Part shown: positions 22,985 through 34,086 of the stretch, piece by piece
Position numbering within the stretch: position 1 is the stretch's first letter
Layout: every line of letters starts with the position of its first letter
Assembly: GCA_028023455.1 (NCBI GenBank)
Contig: JAQFVV010012513.1
Coordinates: 2,790,001-2,854,000, forward strand
Length of the DNA: 64,000 nt
Source: Epiperipatus broadwayi
Taxonomy: Eukaryota; Onychophora; Udeonychophora; Euonychophora; Peripatidae
Direction: 5' to 3'
Made by a program: the position numbers and the translations under genes
The notes under the pieces: model-generated
Told to the model about the DNA's origin: nothing
The model's input: only the letters and a program-made list of their open reading frames with translations
The model's database searches: none

Positions 22985-23645
22985 TAAAAACTCAACTACT
23001 CTCTTACAGATTATCCTGGGTTTAAGTCTGACATATATATAAAATTAAAAACTGCCTAACATTATACTAGTAGTAAATAAAGTACAAAACCATAAAACAA
23101 TACAATACTAGATAAAAATCCAAACTTTATCAAAATCCTTAAATGACCATAGTTTCATCTATTAAATTGTTTAGACCTTCTCAAGTGAAAATCAAACTAA
23201 AGAAGCAACATATACAGACAAAACAAGCAAACCTTCCCATAATTCACTTCAAAACCAACTTCACTTTATATCAAAAGATGTTTTCATAAGATTGATAGCC
23301 TCAGATTCAAGAAGTTCACCTTTACTCTTCTCTTTAGTTCATTCTTTTCATAAAAAATAATCATTGCATTGTCAAACAATATTTTATGACCTGTATTCAA
23401 TACATGAATACATAAAGGTTAGTTATGATACCTATGTTTAATGCTACCTATATGAATTTTAATCCTTTCATTAAGGCCAAATTTACACTGACCTATATAA
23501 ATCTTACTACAACTACAAGGAATCTTATAAATAATCCTAGGAATGAATTTACTATCAATCAACTGTTTTGAATCATTTAATAAAGAATTCAAATCAGAAC
23601 CTTTTTTCCATGCAACTTTCATTTCTCCTAACAAATGACTATACT
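22985..23645 (-). pseudogene. Penelope-like element 3' part with GIY-YIG endonuclease (copy A-minus)
   Basis: The minus-strand frame 23697-23419 includes the linker GEMKVAWKKGSDLNSLLN and the GIY-YIG-type endonuclease start IIYKIPCSCSKIYIGQCKFG, then LNERIKIHIGSIKH. YIGQ with the preceding IYKIPC is characteristic of the C-terminal endonuclease of Penelope-like retroelements. Further 3' the frame breaks but LESEAINLMKTSF remains (about 23310). A non-coding tail continues to about 22985; it recurs at 27.5, 51.3 and 53.3 kb. The reverse transcriptase half is absent (5' truncation at the inversion centre near 23.64 kb). Confidence 0.8.
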
Positions 23646-24130
23646 TATAAACCAAATTATAAGAATAGTCATTTGATAGGAGAAATGAAGGTTGCATGGA
23701 AGAAAGGTTCTGATTTGAATTCTTTATTGAATGGTTTAAATAGTCGATTGATAGTAAATCTATTCCTGGTATTATTTATAAGATTCCTTATAGTTGTAGT
23801 AAGATTTATATAGGTCAGAGTAAATTTTGTCTTAATAAAAGGATTAAAGTTCATATATGTAGAGTTAAACACAGGTATAATAACTCAGCTTTATATATTC
23901 CTGTATTGAATACAGGTCATAAAATATTGTTTGACAATACAATGGTTCTTTTTTATAAAAAAAGAATGAATTAAGGAGAAGAGTAAAGGAAACTTTAATG
24001 ATAAAACTTCTTGAATTTGAGGCTAACAATCTTATAAAGACATCTTTTGATATAAAGGAAGTTGTTTTTTCATGTGAATTATGGGAAGGTTTGTTTGTTT
24101 TGTATATATATTGTGCCATTACAATTTAGT
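23606..24130 (+). pseudogene. Penelope-like element 3' part with GIY-YIG endonuclease (copy A-plus)
   Basis: An inverted partner of the minus copy, joined head to head. It starts NDYTYKPNYKNSHLIGEMKV (about 23628), keeps WKKGSDLNSLLN and, after a frameshift, IYKIPYSCSKIYIG (about 23770-23810), then NKRIKVHI, and ends with the conserved tail LMIKLLEFEANNLIKTSF (about 24000). It is about as decayed as its partner. The shared centre around 23.61-23.66 kb is palindromic and codes the same peptide on both strands. Confidence 0.8.
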
Positions 24131-27100
24131 CATTAGCTAGATTTATAGTAATGTGCATGTAAGAAAATGTAAAACCAAAATCATCATCACATTTTTATAT
24201 AACAATAAAGGAAGCTGTAAGGCATCCAAGTTTAAACCCTACAAGACCAGGTTTTAAAAGCTTAAGACAGAAAGAATGTGGGGTCACAGTTATATACTTT
24301 AATTGTTTGTGTGTTGATAGAAAGGTAATACACACATTTAAACTATTCAATATTTAATTTTTCTGTTAAAAAGCAAAGTTATAATGCATATGTATAGGCA
24401 GTGTGTGTTATACAAGCTATTTAGTTAGCCACTTTTAAATTTCAGATATTAAACTTTCTTTAAAACTAACCTATGCTTGATCAATTCTAATATCTTATTC
24501 TATACTTCTATTTTGCTCTTCTATAATTGTAATTGGGATTTAAAAGCTAAGGATTTGATTTTAAATATTAGGGTTATAATTACTAAGCTAGCAATTATAT
24601 TATTTAATGTCAGTTTATGAATGATTTGAAATGATAAAGTATGTGTGTACATTACATACAGAAATTTACATTTATTAAATATTGAAAGAAAAAGAAGGGT
24701 TAAATCTGTCAAATTATTTTTTTTTACAATTTTGTGTTAAGGGAAAATCTGTTGAATCAGATATCTATTTTTGTAGCAATTTTGTTTTTGTAAATGATTG
24801 TTTGTCATTTTGGGAGCTTAGGCTTGGTGGGAATTCTAATTTTGAAATTGTCTCATCTTAAGATTAAAGGAAAGAAACTCCAATTTTAGATATTACAGAT
24901 ATATGTGAAAAAGGAAAAAGAATTAAGTCTATTTTTTTAAGACAAAAGTGTCTGAAAACCAGTTGGTCAAAAATAGCAATTCACACTATCACTCTAATTG
25001 GGTGTGTTGACTCAAAAATCAGATATAAAAGCAGTCTGGAAAATCAGTTGAGCTATTAGATTATTGTTATTATAATATATTGTTAGAGAGACTTTTTAAA
25101 AATTATTGAAACTAAAGCAGAAAAAACATTTTTAGTTCTGCTAGATAGTTTTTTTTTTAAATCATTTTTTTATGAAGTTTTGAATGTTGAAAATATAAGA
25201 AATGACGGGGTAGAAAAATTAGATATGTGTCCCATCAAGACCTGACCATCGTGGAGCTGCAGATCATATAGGAAAGAAAAGATGTCTTGTCTGAAAAATA
25301 ATATTCTACACCTTTCAACTGACCAGAGAAATAAGATTTTTTAGCTGGAAAGAAGAAAACATTCAGAAAGATGAATTAATCTACTGATAAATATTAATCA
25401 TCAAGTCCAATTAATTGTTCCAGCAACTGAGTTTAAACTCCAAGAAAATTTATAAACGTGAAAACAACTGCTGTATTTCATCCATGACGAGAATCATGCT
25501 GAACGGAAAAATTTAAGGTCAGTATAAGAATTTCTAAATTGTCCACTAAAGCAAATAACCGTATTTGAATCATCATCATCAAACAATTATACACCTCAAG
25601 AAAGAGATTGTTCCAAAGTAAAATGGAAATGGTAGCTGCAGAAATATAGACATTGTACAAGATAAGTTTGACTCATGGGAAGTTCACCACAAAACAAAGG
25701 ATTGGTGATATGACTTTTTATATCTATTTTCTTTATGATATCAGAGTCTTAATAAAATTTTAGCTATAAAGTGATATAGTTTACTTAAAGAACTTTTAAA
25801 GACAATTCAGATCAATTAAAACCAATAATTTCTTACCAATAATAACCTTGAGCTTCATAAATGATCTTGAATGTATCAAAATTATTTGTTTATTAATTTA
25901 CAGTTATAAAATATTAATGTGTAAAATAATTCTTTGTATTATTATTTTGGTTTTAAATAATATTTTGTTATTATGGGATAAAACACACACCTACATAATA
26001 ATATTTTTACATGTGTATAATTGTGTGCGAATGTGAAGTAATAAGTAGTGGTAAAATATTAAATTACTTTGTTTTAAGAAAGTATAGGTTTCAGCTTAGA
26101 AGTAAGGGGGAGAAAATAATTTAAAATTTGTTTCTAAAACTTGCTCTTTCCAATTTTACTAACATTTATTTTTGTCATTCTACTTACATGTTAGATTTAT
26201 AAGGTATGTGTGCCAATGAGTGATTTTTTTTTTTTATATGAAATACTTTTTTTGTGGATGGAACATTTTAACAAATGGGTTACCCAATTTAATACAATAT
26301 ACTTTTGAAATACATTTACGGGAAAGGGGGAAGAATTTAAAATTTAATGTTATGATTTTAAAACAGTCGATTATGATTATTGTTGTTATTGTTAATATAA
26401 ATTTTCATGTAAATATAGAAATTTTTATGTATATGTTAGAAATGCAGTAATAAATATTAGTTTATGTTATTAAATGAGGCATATATATTTCATTAAGAGT
26501 AGTCTTTATCAAGTGTGATCATTCATCATCAATGGTTAAATATTAGTTGTTTAAGATATGATTAAATATGCTAAGATTAACAATAATTATGAATTTCTTT
26601 ATAAAAATTAGGTTTTATGTTTAGGCTTAGTCCTAAAGCTGTGGTTGAAACTATTGTCATTATCATTATCAACATCGTCATCATCACGTTGCTGTTTAAA
26701 TGTTTAAAGGCCATAAATAAATATTGATTTCATAGTATTTAGTGATTTCTTAGTATTATTATAACCACCATCCCATCATCTATTTCATGCAAGGATGAGT
26801 GAATTGCCATCCTAAATTAATAGTAATATGAACTAGTAAAACTTATAAAAAAATATTGAAACACATTTGTTATGCTAAGGTCTAAGAAATGATTATGTCT
26901 AATGAATTCCACTTCAGTTTAAAGATGTTTTATATTACCTAGGCGTTTACTTAAATATTAGTGCATACAGTGCTATGGGTCTAAAAATCAAAATCATACA
27001 TTTTGTAAAAAATAAGGTACCAAAAGGGATTCAAACCTGCTACATGTGAAAAGGTTATTAGATATAACTGTGTCTAGATTCAGATAATCTAGTGGTGCCC

Positions 27101-27485
27101 TGATAGACCATATTCACTTGGTATTTGTTTGGATATGCACTTAACATCAAACCAAGAAATGAAAGTGGATAAAATCTACAGTCTGTATATCTGAGAAACT
27201 TCTGAGTTAGTAGTGTACTCACTCACTTGATTTCCATATACCTGAGTTATAATAGTTGTTATTAATAATTTGTTTATAATTATTGATATTGATATCTTGA
27301 GGAATCTAATTATAGAAGTATGTTTCATTTAATCCAATGACCCTTAATATGATTGATAACTCAGTCTGACCTTTTTGTTTAATAGCCACTACTCAGGTAT
27401 TCTTCTCATAATTTAATTTAAGCTACAATGCTTTTCGTTTATTAAGTTACAATGAATCTTTATATTTGATATTTTAATATACAAT
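24131..27485. other. AT-rich sequence without recognised gene
   Basis: About 3.3 kb of AT-rich sequence. Short frames (24521-24712, 25478-25660, 25848-26036, 26220-26450) are hydrophobic, low-complexity translations typical of noncoding AT-rich DNA. No RNA gene or repeat was recognised. Confidence 0.45.
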
Positions 27486-27487
27486 TG

Positions 27488-27665
27488 AATTTCTCTTTAA
27501 TAATGTTACAATATATATATGTTGCTTCTTTAGTTTGATTTTCATTTGGGAAGGTTTATTTATTTAGTAGATGAAACCATAGTCATGTAAGGATTTTGGT
27601 AAAGTTTGAATTTTTATCTAGTATTGTATTGTTTTATGGTATTATATATATATATGTGTGTGTGT
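27488..27665 (+). repeat. Penelope-like 3' terminal (noncoding) fragment
   Basis: About 27520-27640 repeats the noncoding tail of the Penelope copies: gttgcttctttagtttgatt, gatgaaaccatag.catg.aa, then ttttatctagtattgtattg. It is the plus-strand equivalent of about 23090-23215 and ends in a TA/TG repeat. No coding part remains. Confidence 0.7.
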
Positions 27666-27748
27666 AGTCTTATAATTGAATATTTACAAATACAATAATT
27701 ATATATATATAATATAAATAAATTGTCCGTTAATTAAAACAAAATTGT

Positions 27749-28040
27749 AATTTTAATAAAAATAACAAATTTAATGGTAATAAACTATTAAAATCAGTCT
27801 TTAAATCTGCAGAAGTCCTTTCTGTTAATTTTTTAAACCTGCTTCACTGCCATTAAATTTAAAAACAAAAAAGAAAACCAAGTGGAAGCAAACATCATCA
27901 ATTCAAATCCCATGAATCCTGTTTTTTAATGTTAGTAGCTAGTATATTTATTAAATGCATTTTTTCCTATTTACTTCTGCAGTTTTAAAAACTGTTTTAA
28001 TAGTTTATTACAGTTAAATTTATTATTTTTATTAATATAT
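27749..28040. repeat. foldback with ~75-bp arms
   Basis: The left arm about 27749-27825 and right arm about 27965-28040 are inverted copies (shared taataaactattaaaa and ctgcagaagt). Confidence 0.7.
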
Positions 28041-28635
28041 ATATAGATAGATATATGTGTGTAAATACATGAAAGCAGTCAACATATAAACAACACCAAC
28101 ATCAATAACAATGTATATATATATATATATAGTCATCTTCTTGTTTATAACACAATTCAATTCAACAACTATTAAAAACACTTGTTAATAACATATTAGA
28201 AAGAACTAGAAAAGTAATCGATAACCAGTTAAATATAAATGGCATAATAGTAGAAATGGATTGTGTCATCAATGTGCCCGTGGCTATATTCATTGTATAT
28301 TTCTCGAGTTAGCATTATGCATATATAGTATATATTCTTCAAGTATGTGTGGGAGAATGCAAGTTTAAATATATGTAAAAAAAGATAGGACATGTGAAAA
28401 AAGTTTAATTATTAATAAAAAAATAGATATAGGTTTCTTTAACTCATTTTCAAGTGTATATATGAGTTGTGAATGATGTGATAATTTCTAGCTTAAGAAA
28501 TTGCACTTATCTAATGTGAATAATGTCAAAGATGTGCGTGCATGAAATGTGATACTTGGGAGTCTAAATTGTAACATGTTTATATATAAATACATTTAAA
28601 ATTTAATATTTTTAATCGTTAATATATATAACTGA
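28041..28635. other. AT-rich sequence with short microsatellites
   Basis: Short TA and GATA-like runs (28034-28060, 28112-28130). Nothing else seen. Confidence 0.45.
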
Positions 28636-29155
28636 ACAGGAGCTTCCGTTGAGTTATATCATCACTGCAATCTTATCACAACCATACATCAGCCCGAAGT
28701 CAGAGCAGTCTCTCAGACCATAGACACATTAGAAACATACATGTTTTCACACAATTCATATAGCACGTTACAATTCAACGTCATATCCACATTATTTCTA
28801 GATAAACTACAAACATTTATTTTTATTTTTCCTTTTTTATATTAATTACAATTCTATCACATATTACAGAAAGTATATGAACAAAACATATGATCAACAA
28901 CATGTGAAAATGATAAATAATCTCCACATCCTGTTCACATGTCTTTGGTCATATGACTCAGTAATATGTGATAGAATTGTAATTAATATAAAAATAAAAA
29001 AATAATAAAGTTTGGAGTTTCTCTAAAGTTAAATTGTAATATGTGTTATATGAATTGTGTGAAAAAGTGTATGCTTTTAATGTATCTATGGTCTGAAAGG
29101 ATAGGATTGCAAATATGACATAATTCATTGAAACCTTCAGTTGCTTCCTTTTTAG
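28636..29155. repeat. large foldback (~520 bp)
   Basis: The outer arms (about 28636-28800 and 28990-29155) are inverted, interrupted copies (ctcagaccatagacacatta against its complement near 29085). The inner arms (about 28838-28872 and 28948-28990) are an almost perfect ~33-bp pair around ctatcacatatta. No coding content. Confidence 0.75.
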
Positions 29156-29485
29156 TTACATATAATCTGAGTTATTTACTTATTTCATGATTAATGTAGA
29201 TGTAAATTGATTAGTAAATGTGATAACTGCTATATGTATGAAGTTAAATTCACAGCCAAGGTATATTGATGTGCAGCAAAAAATCAGAGCTGATCTGTGG
29301 GCTGAATAAAAACAATCGCAAAGACAGCCATGCTACTTCTAATCAAAATGACAATTTTTTTATTGTTTTCATTCAGCTTAACAGTTATTCCATTTACTAA
29401 TTAATTTATATATATACTTTTACAAAAAAATCAAGTCAGATGGCATGTGACCTATTTTAAACAAGCTTGTATTACAAATGTTATG
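29156..29485. other. AT-rich sequence without recognised gene
   Basis: No supported feature. Confidence 0.45.
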
Positions 29486-29532
29486 TAAAGAACTCGCAAA
29501 TAAGCTCTTAACGAGTTTTGCAGAATATCCCT

Positions 29533-29574
29533 AACTCCAGACTGGTTTCTGCTACTGGCTTCCTCAGTGAGGTG
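29533..29574 (-). ncRNA. hammerhead-like motif (Y1 left)
   Basis: Minus strand: helix I CACCTCA, core CTGAGGA (T of CUGAUGA changed to G), AGCCAGTAGCA as stem II, GAAA (29549-29546), CCA, GTC, then TGGAGTT. GAAA and GTC are intact. The core substitution makes activity doubtful. Confidence 0.5.
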
Positions 29575-29603
29575 CTAGGATATTCAAGCATTAGATTTTC
29601 TAT

Positions 29604-29648
29604 CAGCTCACTGAGGAAACCAATAGCAGAAACTGGGTCTGGTGTGTG
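29604..29648 (+). ncRNA. hammerhead-like motif (Y1 right)
   Basis: Plus strand: GCTCA, core CTGAGGA (29611-29617), AACCAATAGCA, GAAA (29629-29632), CTGG, GTC, TGGTGTGTGAGC. It has the same core change as its inverted partner; the two arms may have been homogenised by inversion duplication. Confidence 0.45.
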
Positions 29649-29865
29649 AGCTCTTTATATAACATATATACAGTTGTATATTAAATCATAATCTGTCAAT
29701 AGCAAAAATAAATCACAGCACATGAATCAAAGCTAAACAAATCAATAAAATATTTACAATATATTATACCATTAAGTAGATGAAAATTGAATTTTTTACT
29801 TATAGAAGTTGTCTTGACAACAAATTCTGGGTATTTTATTAGGCTTGGGCTGTTATGCTAAGAAT

Positions 29866-30270
29866 TTATATATATATAAAATTTAACAGTAAATACAATA
29901 TTGTGGTTTAAATTCTTTTGTAGTGCTTTCGATTACGTGGTATTCCTCATCAGCTTTAACTGAATTTCAATTTTTTAAAACTTAACATTACATATATTTT
30001 CATAAGCTGTGTATGACCATATTTGCAACTTGCCTATTAATAACATCATCCTTATATTTGTCAATCAAAATTGCCTCTTTAATTTTCCTCTTTTATGATT
30101 ACTTTCTTCCATTAATATTTTTATTTCACTACTATTAAATGTAAACTTATATTTACAAGTCTTTTCATGATCAAAGAATACTGAAGCTGTATTAATTTGA
30201 CTATTTACATTATTTTTAATTTGATTATATAATAATTGATTCTCCTTTCTTTGACCATAAAAAGACTTGT
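29866..30270 (-). pseudogene. Penelope-like GIY-YIG endonuclease C-terminal fragment (copy B-minus)
   Basis: Read on minus, about 30265-30000 gives GQRKENQLLYNQIKNNV, then NTASVFFDHEKTCKYKF, then SSEIKILMEESNHK, and in a shifted frame EAILIDKYKDDVINRQ. This fits the C-terminal half of a Penelope-type GIY-YIG endonuclease (GQT..., ...H..., KIL..E.n..KR...EA). It is a different subfamily from copies A and C. Coding ends near 30000, followed by a tail to about 29866. Confidence 0.6.
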
Positions 30271-30545
30271 AATTATAGGTTTACATTTAATAGTAGTGAA
30301 ATAAAAATATTAATGGAAGAAAGTAATCATAAAAAGAGGAAATTAAAGAGGCAATGACAAATATAAGAATGATGTTATTAATAGGCAAGTTTCAAATATG
30401 GCCATACACAGCTTATGGAAATATATGTAATGTTAAGTCAAAAAAATTTGAAATTCAGTTAAAGCTGAAGAGGATTACCACATAATCGAAAGGGCTACAA
30501 AAAATTTAAATTATAATATTGTATTTACCGTTAATTTTTTTTTGT
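30261..30545 (+). pseudogene. Penelope-like GIY-YIG endonuclease C-terminal fragment (copy B-plus)
   Basis: An inverted copy of the B-minus fragment: plus-strand reading FTFNSSEIKILMEESNHKKR, then KLKEAMTNIR, followed by the same tail (about 30430-30545). Together the two make a ~680-bp foldback with ~280-bp arms and a ~100-bp unique centre. The arms are more than 90% similar by eye. Confidence 0.65.
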
Positions 30546-30880
30546 TTATATATAAAATTTTATAATGGGTATTGTATTTTACATTATGTATATAATAGTA
30601 TTACTAATGTTTATTTTCATCTATGCATTTTATATAAACTTTTCTTTAATAGCCACACTCTAGAGCACATGTTTGTATCATAACTGGTGTAATCATTAGT
30701 TTATATATCAATTAACACCTCATATACTATAGCAACTGGCTTTCTGTTTAAACACTATTATAAATACACTGTGCTTAATTTAAAGATGAAACTATATTGT
30801 AATAAACTTTGAGCTGTTAGAAGTGCTTCTAAATTTGAAATATTCTTGATTAAATATACTTATTATACAAGGCCTTTGAT
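30546..30880. other. AT-rich sequence without recognised gene
   Basis: No supported feature. Confidence 0.45.
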
Positions 30881-30892
30881 TTTTACATATCA

Positions 30893-32505
30893 TCAACAAC
30901 AACCATTATCAATCCACTGCAGGATGAAGGTCTCTCCAAGTTTAATCCAGCTTCTCTGATCTTTAGCTTCTCTTCTCCACATCACCCCTGCACACTTTAT
31001 TTCATCCACCCATTTCACATGTGGTCCCTTTCTGGGTCTTTTACAATCTCTTGGTATCCGATTTAAGATTTCAATTGTCCATCTATTATCATCTCCTTTA
31101 GCAATATGTCCAGCCCAACTCCACTTCAATCTTTTATTTTTTTTAATGAGGTCAGTAACACCTGTTTGTTCTCTTAGCCATACATTGCATTTTCGATCTC
31201 TTCTTGTTACTCCCAACATGCATCTCTCCATACTGCTTTGAGTAGTCTGGAGTCTCTGTATTGCTCGTCTATTAAGTGTCCAAGTCTCAGACCCATAAGT
31301 AAGAACTGGTAAAATCACATTTGTTAAAAACCTTCCATTTCAAACACATAGGCATATTTCCTTTTAGTATCAAGTTATTTCTACCAAAAGCACTCCAACC
31401 AAGTTTAATTCTATGATTAATTTCATCCATTATGTTTCCATCTGTATTAATAATCTAACCAAGGTATTTGTAACTGTTAACTTCTTCTAATTCATCATAA
31501 TCAATCTTTATTTTCATATTTTGAGCAAATCGATTAAACATTACTTTAGTCTTTTTAACATTTATATTTAGTCCTACTTTCATCTGATAACTCTTGCAAC
31601 ATTTCCTACAGCTCTGAAGCATTATTTGCAAACACAACTATATCATCTGCAAAATCTAAATGACTTAAATAATCTCCATTTACTTTCACTCGTTTAGTTT
31701 CCCATTTTAATCCACAAAGTACTTCTTGCAACACTGCAGTAAAAGGTTTTGGAGATGTGAAGTCACCTTGTCTTACACTTTTCTCAATGTTGACTTTCCC
31801 ACTATCATTATGTAATCTAATTATTGCTGTTGCATTTTTATAATTATTCATTAAAATATAACAATATCCTGGATCTATACCTTGATGATCCAATGCTTTA
31901 ATCACTGAAGAAATGTTTATAGAATCAAATGCCTTTTCATAATCTACAAATCCAAAACATAATGGCAACCCATATTCATTTGACCTTTCTATAACTTCTC
32001 TCAATACCTGGATATGATTTACTGTACTAAAACCACTTTTAAATCCAGCTTGTTCCCTTGGCTGGTGGAAAGCCAATGTTCTTTGTAGACGAGTTGTAAT
32101 TATCTTTGTAAAAATTTTGTATAAAACTGATAAAAGGCTGATAGGTCTGTAATTTCTAATATCTTCTTTATCACCTTTTTAAAATATTAATATTATTACT
32201 GCATTCTTTCAATCATCGGGTACATCTTTATCATTTAGACGTCTGGTATATAACTTTGCTAAAAAAAATTATATTTCTTTGCCTGCTTCTTTTAATATAT
32301 CAATTATAATTCCATCATTACCTGGAGTCTTTCCTTTCTTCATACATTTAATTGCATGTTTCACTTCTTCATTTAAAATTCTGGGCAATTCAGAAGATGT
32401 AATAGAAATAGAAGGTACTTGTTCTTTATCACTATATAATTCTTGATTCCTTGCTAGTTCACAGTTATACTTTCTTATATCATTTTCAACTCTTTTCCGT
32501 ACCAT
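30893..32505 (-). pseudogene. RTE reverse transcriptase and C-terminal domain (copy b)
   Basis: Four broken open pieces (32505-32269, 32076-31606, 31637-31455, 31318-30893). RT motifs: GKTPGNDGIIIDILKEAG, QAGFKSGFSTVNHI, FVDYEKAFDSI (motif A Asp), VRQGDFTSPKPF (motif B, altered) and LDFADDIVVFA (motif C, both Asp present). The C-terminal domain includes ETWTLNRRAIQRLQTTQSSM, KWSWAGHIAKGDDNRWT and a final W-rich FILQWIDNG. In life it copies the element RNA at the nick. Stops between pieces make it non-functional. Confidence 0.88.
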
Positions 32506-32594
32506 TTTACAAAATTCGGATATTCATTTTTTTTTTAATGCATCATTTTCTTCATAATTTCTCTAGTCTCAGTAGAAATTTTATTGGTCAATTG

Positions 32595-33548
32595 CTACTT
32601 TTTTCTACCAGCTATCTTTGTTGCAGTTTTTAAAAGTGTATCAGTTATTTTCATATTAATTTCATTCAAATCTGAATCATGTTCAAAATCTGCTAATACT
32701 TGAAACCGATTTGTAAGTTCTAATTTAAATTCATTAGAATGTTTCTGAAGATTAAGAATATCAACTGTAAATATTGTTTTTCTTAATAATTTTTGTCTCT
32801 CTAGTTTTGCATTAGCACGTATCTTACATCTTACTAATCGATGATCACTTCCTGTGTTAAATTTATTAAGAACATTACAATCTTGAAATATGTATTTTCT
32901 GTTTGTCAAAATATAATCCAATTCTGCTGTACCTTCATTAGGATGCTTCCATGTCCATTTCCTTTTAACATTTTTCTCAAAAAAAAAATTCATAATATAA
33001 AGTTTTTCTTTTTCAGCAAACTCCACTAGTCTATGTCTTCTCTCATTTCTATTACCATAACCAAAATTACCTACAGCACATTCATCTTTCATTTGTTTAC
33101 CAATTCTAGCATTAATGTCTCCCATAACAATTTTAAAATGTTGTTTACTCTGATCGAAAGCCTTTTGTACATCCATATAAAAATCTTTCTACTACTTCAT
33201 CACTATGAGCACTTGTTGGGGCGTAAACCTGAATTATATGCATTTGGTATCTGCTATTAAGTGTATAACTAATCTTGCCACTTTGTCTGATACACTATCA
33301 ATCTCCACAATGTTGTTCTTCCACTTTTTATTTATAATGAATCCTACTCCACTTGTATTTCCAATATTTGTGCCTTTATAATAGTGTATATGTCTACGTT
33401 TTAAATCAATTATCTCTTCACCTTTTCTTCTAACTTCACAAAGTCCAATAATGTCCCATTTAATATAAGACAGTTCTTCTAATTCTTGCAATCTTCCTTC
33501 GCTTGAAAGTGCTCTGCAGTTGTAAGTACCTAAATAAAAAGTCATCAT
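32595..33548 (-). pseudogene. RTE endonuclease domain (copy b)
   Basis: Two open pieces (33548-33234 and 33176-32595). The likely initiator is one of two adjacent ATGs at 33548/33545; the frame is open further upstream but only from a GTG. AP-endonuclease signatures in order: GTYNCRAL (Asn of motif I), IIGLCEVRR (catalytic Glu), GDINARIG (Asp-x-Asn), ELDYILTNRK and GSDHRLVRC (Ser-Asp-His). All catalytic positions are still readable, but one frameshift at about 33180-33240 separates the Glu motif from the rest. The domain nicks target DNA to prime reverse transcription. The C-terminal linker (KTATKIAGRKK) runs towards the RT. Confidence 0.85.
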
Positions 33549-33655
33549 CAAATGGCCACCTGGGTCTGCAATCACGGAATTCTTAGCACCCTCTGCCTTT
33601 GGCCATTAACCGCTGCTTTGGTTGGTGACTTTACAGCCTCCTTGGAATAAGGGCC

Positions 33656-33800
33656 ATGATTTATTTTTGTCTGTCATAATTGTATATATCTATTGGGAAA
33701 ATATCATTTACACAAACATTTATTCTGCCTTATCAGGCAACTGAAAAGAAAGACCATGGTGTTTCTTGATCTTAAACTCAGAGGTAAAAGCCAATAAACT
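33656..33800. other. short AT-rich spacer
   Basis: Nothing recognised. Confidence 0.4.
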
Positions 33801-34080
33801 CACCATGCTGGCTAATGTGTGTTGGTGAGCAGCCCATCCATGTTTGTATACTATATGAATAATCACATAGTAATAACAGCTGCAATGATAAGAAAGTATG
33901 GAGTGGACATATATATATATATATTTGAAATACAGACACTCTTCATATACCTGGAGCTTAATTTTAAATATAGGAGATTTGAACTCAGACTTTCAAGAAC
34001 CTTTCAACTATGAGATAGAGTGGATAGTTGAAAGGTGCTTGAAAGTCTGTGTTTAAATCCCCTATTAAAATAGGAAGCTA
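33801..34080. repeat. family Z tail fragments, inverted pair with tRNA-like B boxes
   Basis: About 33930-34007 (minus) and 34008-34075 (plus) are inverted copies of the tail of the Z repeats at 47.9 and 51.2 kb (gcttgaaagtctg.gtt.aa). Each contains a B box-like stretch, GAGTTCAAATCTCC on minus and GTGTTTAAATCCCC on plus. A very degenerate hammerhead-like stretch may lie at 33782-33825, too weak to call. Confidence 0.5.
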
Positions 34081-34086
34081 GGGTAG

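Larger units (their letters stand above)
29486..29665. repeat. hammerhead-bearing repeat, family Y (copy Y1), foldback
   Basis: Begins ctcgcaaataagctcttaac, a sequence also present at 55.98 kb. It contains two Y-type hammerhead-like segments facing opposite ways (minus about 29533-29574, plus about 29604-29648), giving an inverted structure. It is noncoding. Confidence 0.6.
30885..33655 (-). mobile_element. RTE-clade non-LTR retrotransposon, near full length, inactive
   Basis: About 2.77 kb on the minus strand: a GC-richer 5' leader (about 33655-33575), one long ORF now split into six open pieces, a short 3' end and a TGTTGTTGATGATA-type tail at 30899-30885. A single ORF coding apurinic-type endonuclease plus reverse transcriptase, a very short 3' UTR and a trinucleotide tail are typical of the RTE clade. 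At least five stops or frameshifts inactivate it. Its C-terminal part (TYGSETWTLNRR, KWSWAGHI, RWxDEIKCAG) is the domain found in arthropod and mollusc 'endonuclease-reverse transcriptase' proteins. Confidence 0.88.

Noticed and set aside
23568-23813. Overlapping opposite-strand frames at 23.4-23.8 kb as antisense shadows of one gene
   Set aside because: Both strands carry the same protein (GEMKVAWKKGSDLNSLLN) because two Penelope copies are inverted here, so both are real fragments.
28640-28710. GTGATGATATAAC...GGAAG on the minus strand as a possible hammerhead
   Set aside because: The core is GTGATGA rather than CUGAUGA, GAAA is not present and no helix I partner or cleavage triplet is found at the right spacing.
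33782-33825. A fourth Z-type hammerhead
   Set aside because: CCAA and TTGGTGA flanks are suggestive, but the catalytic core between them does not match.
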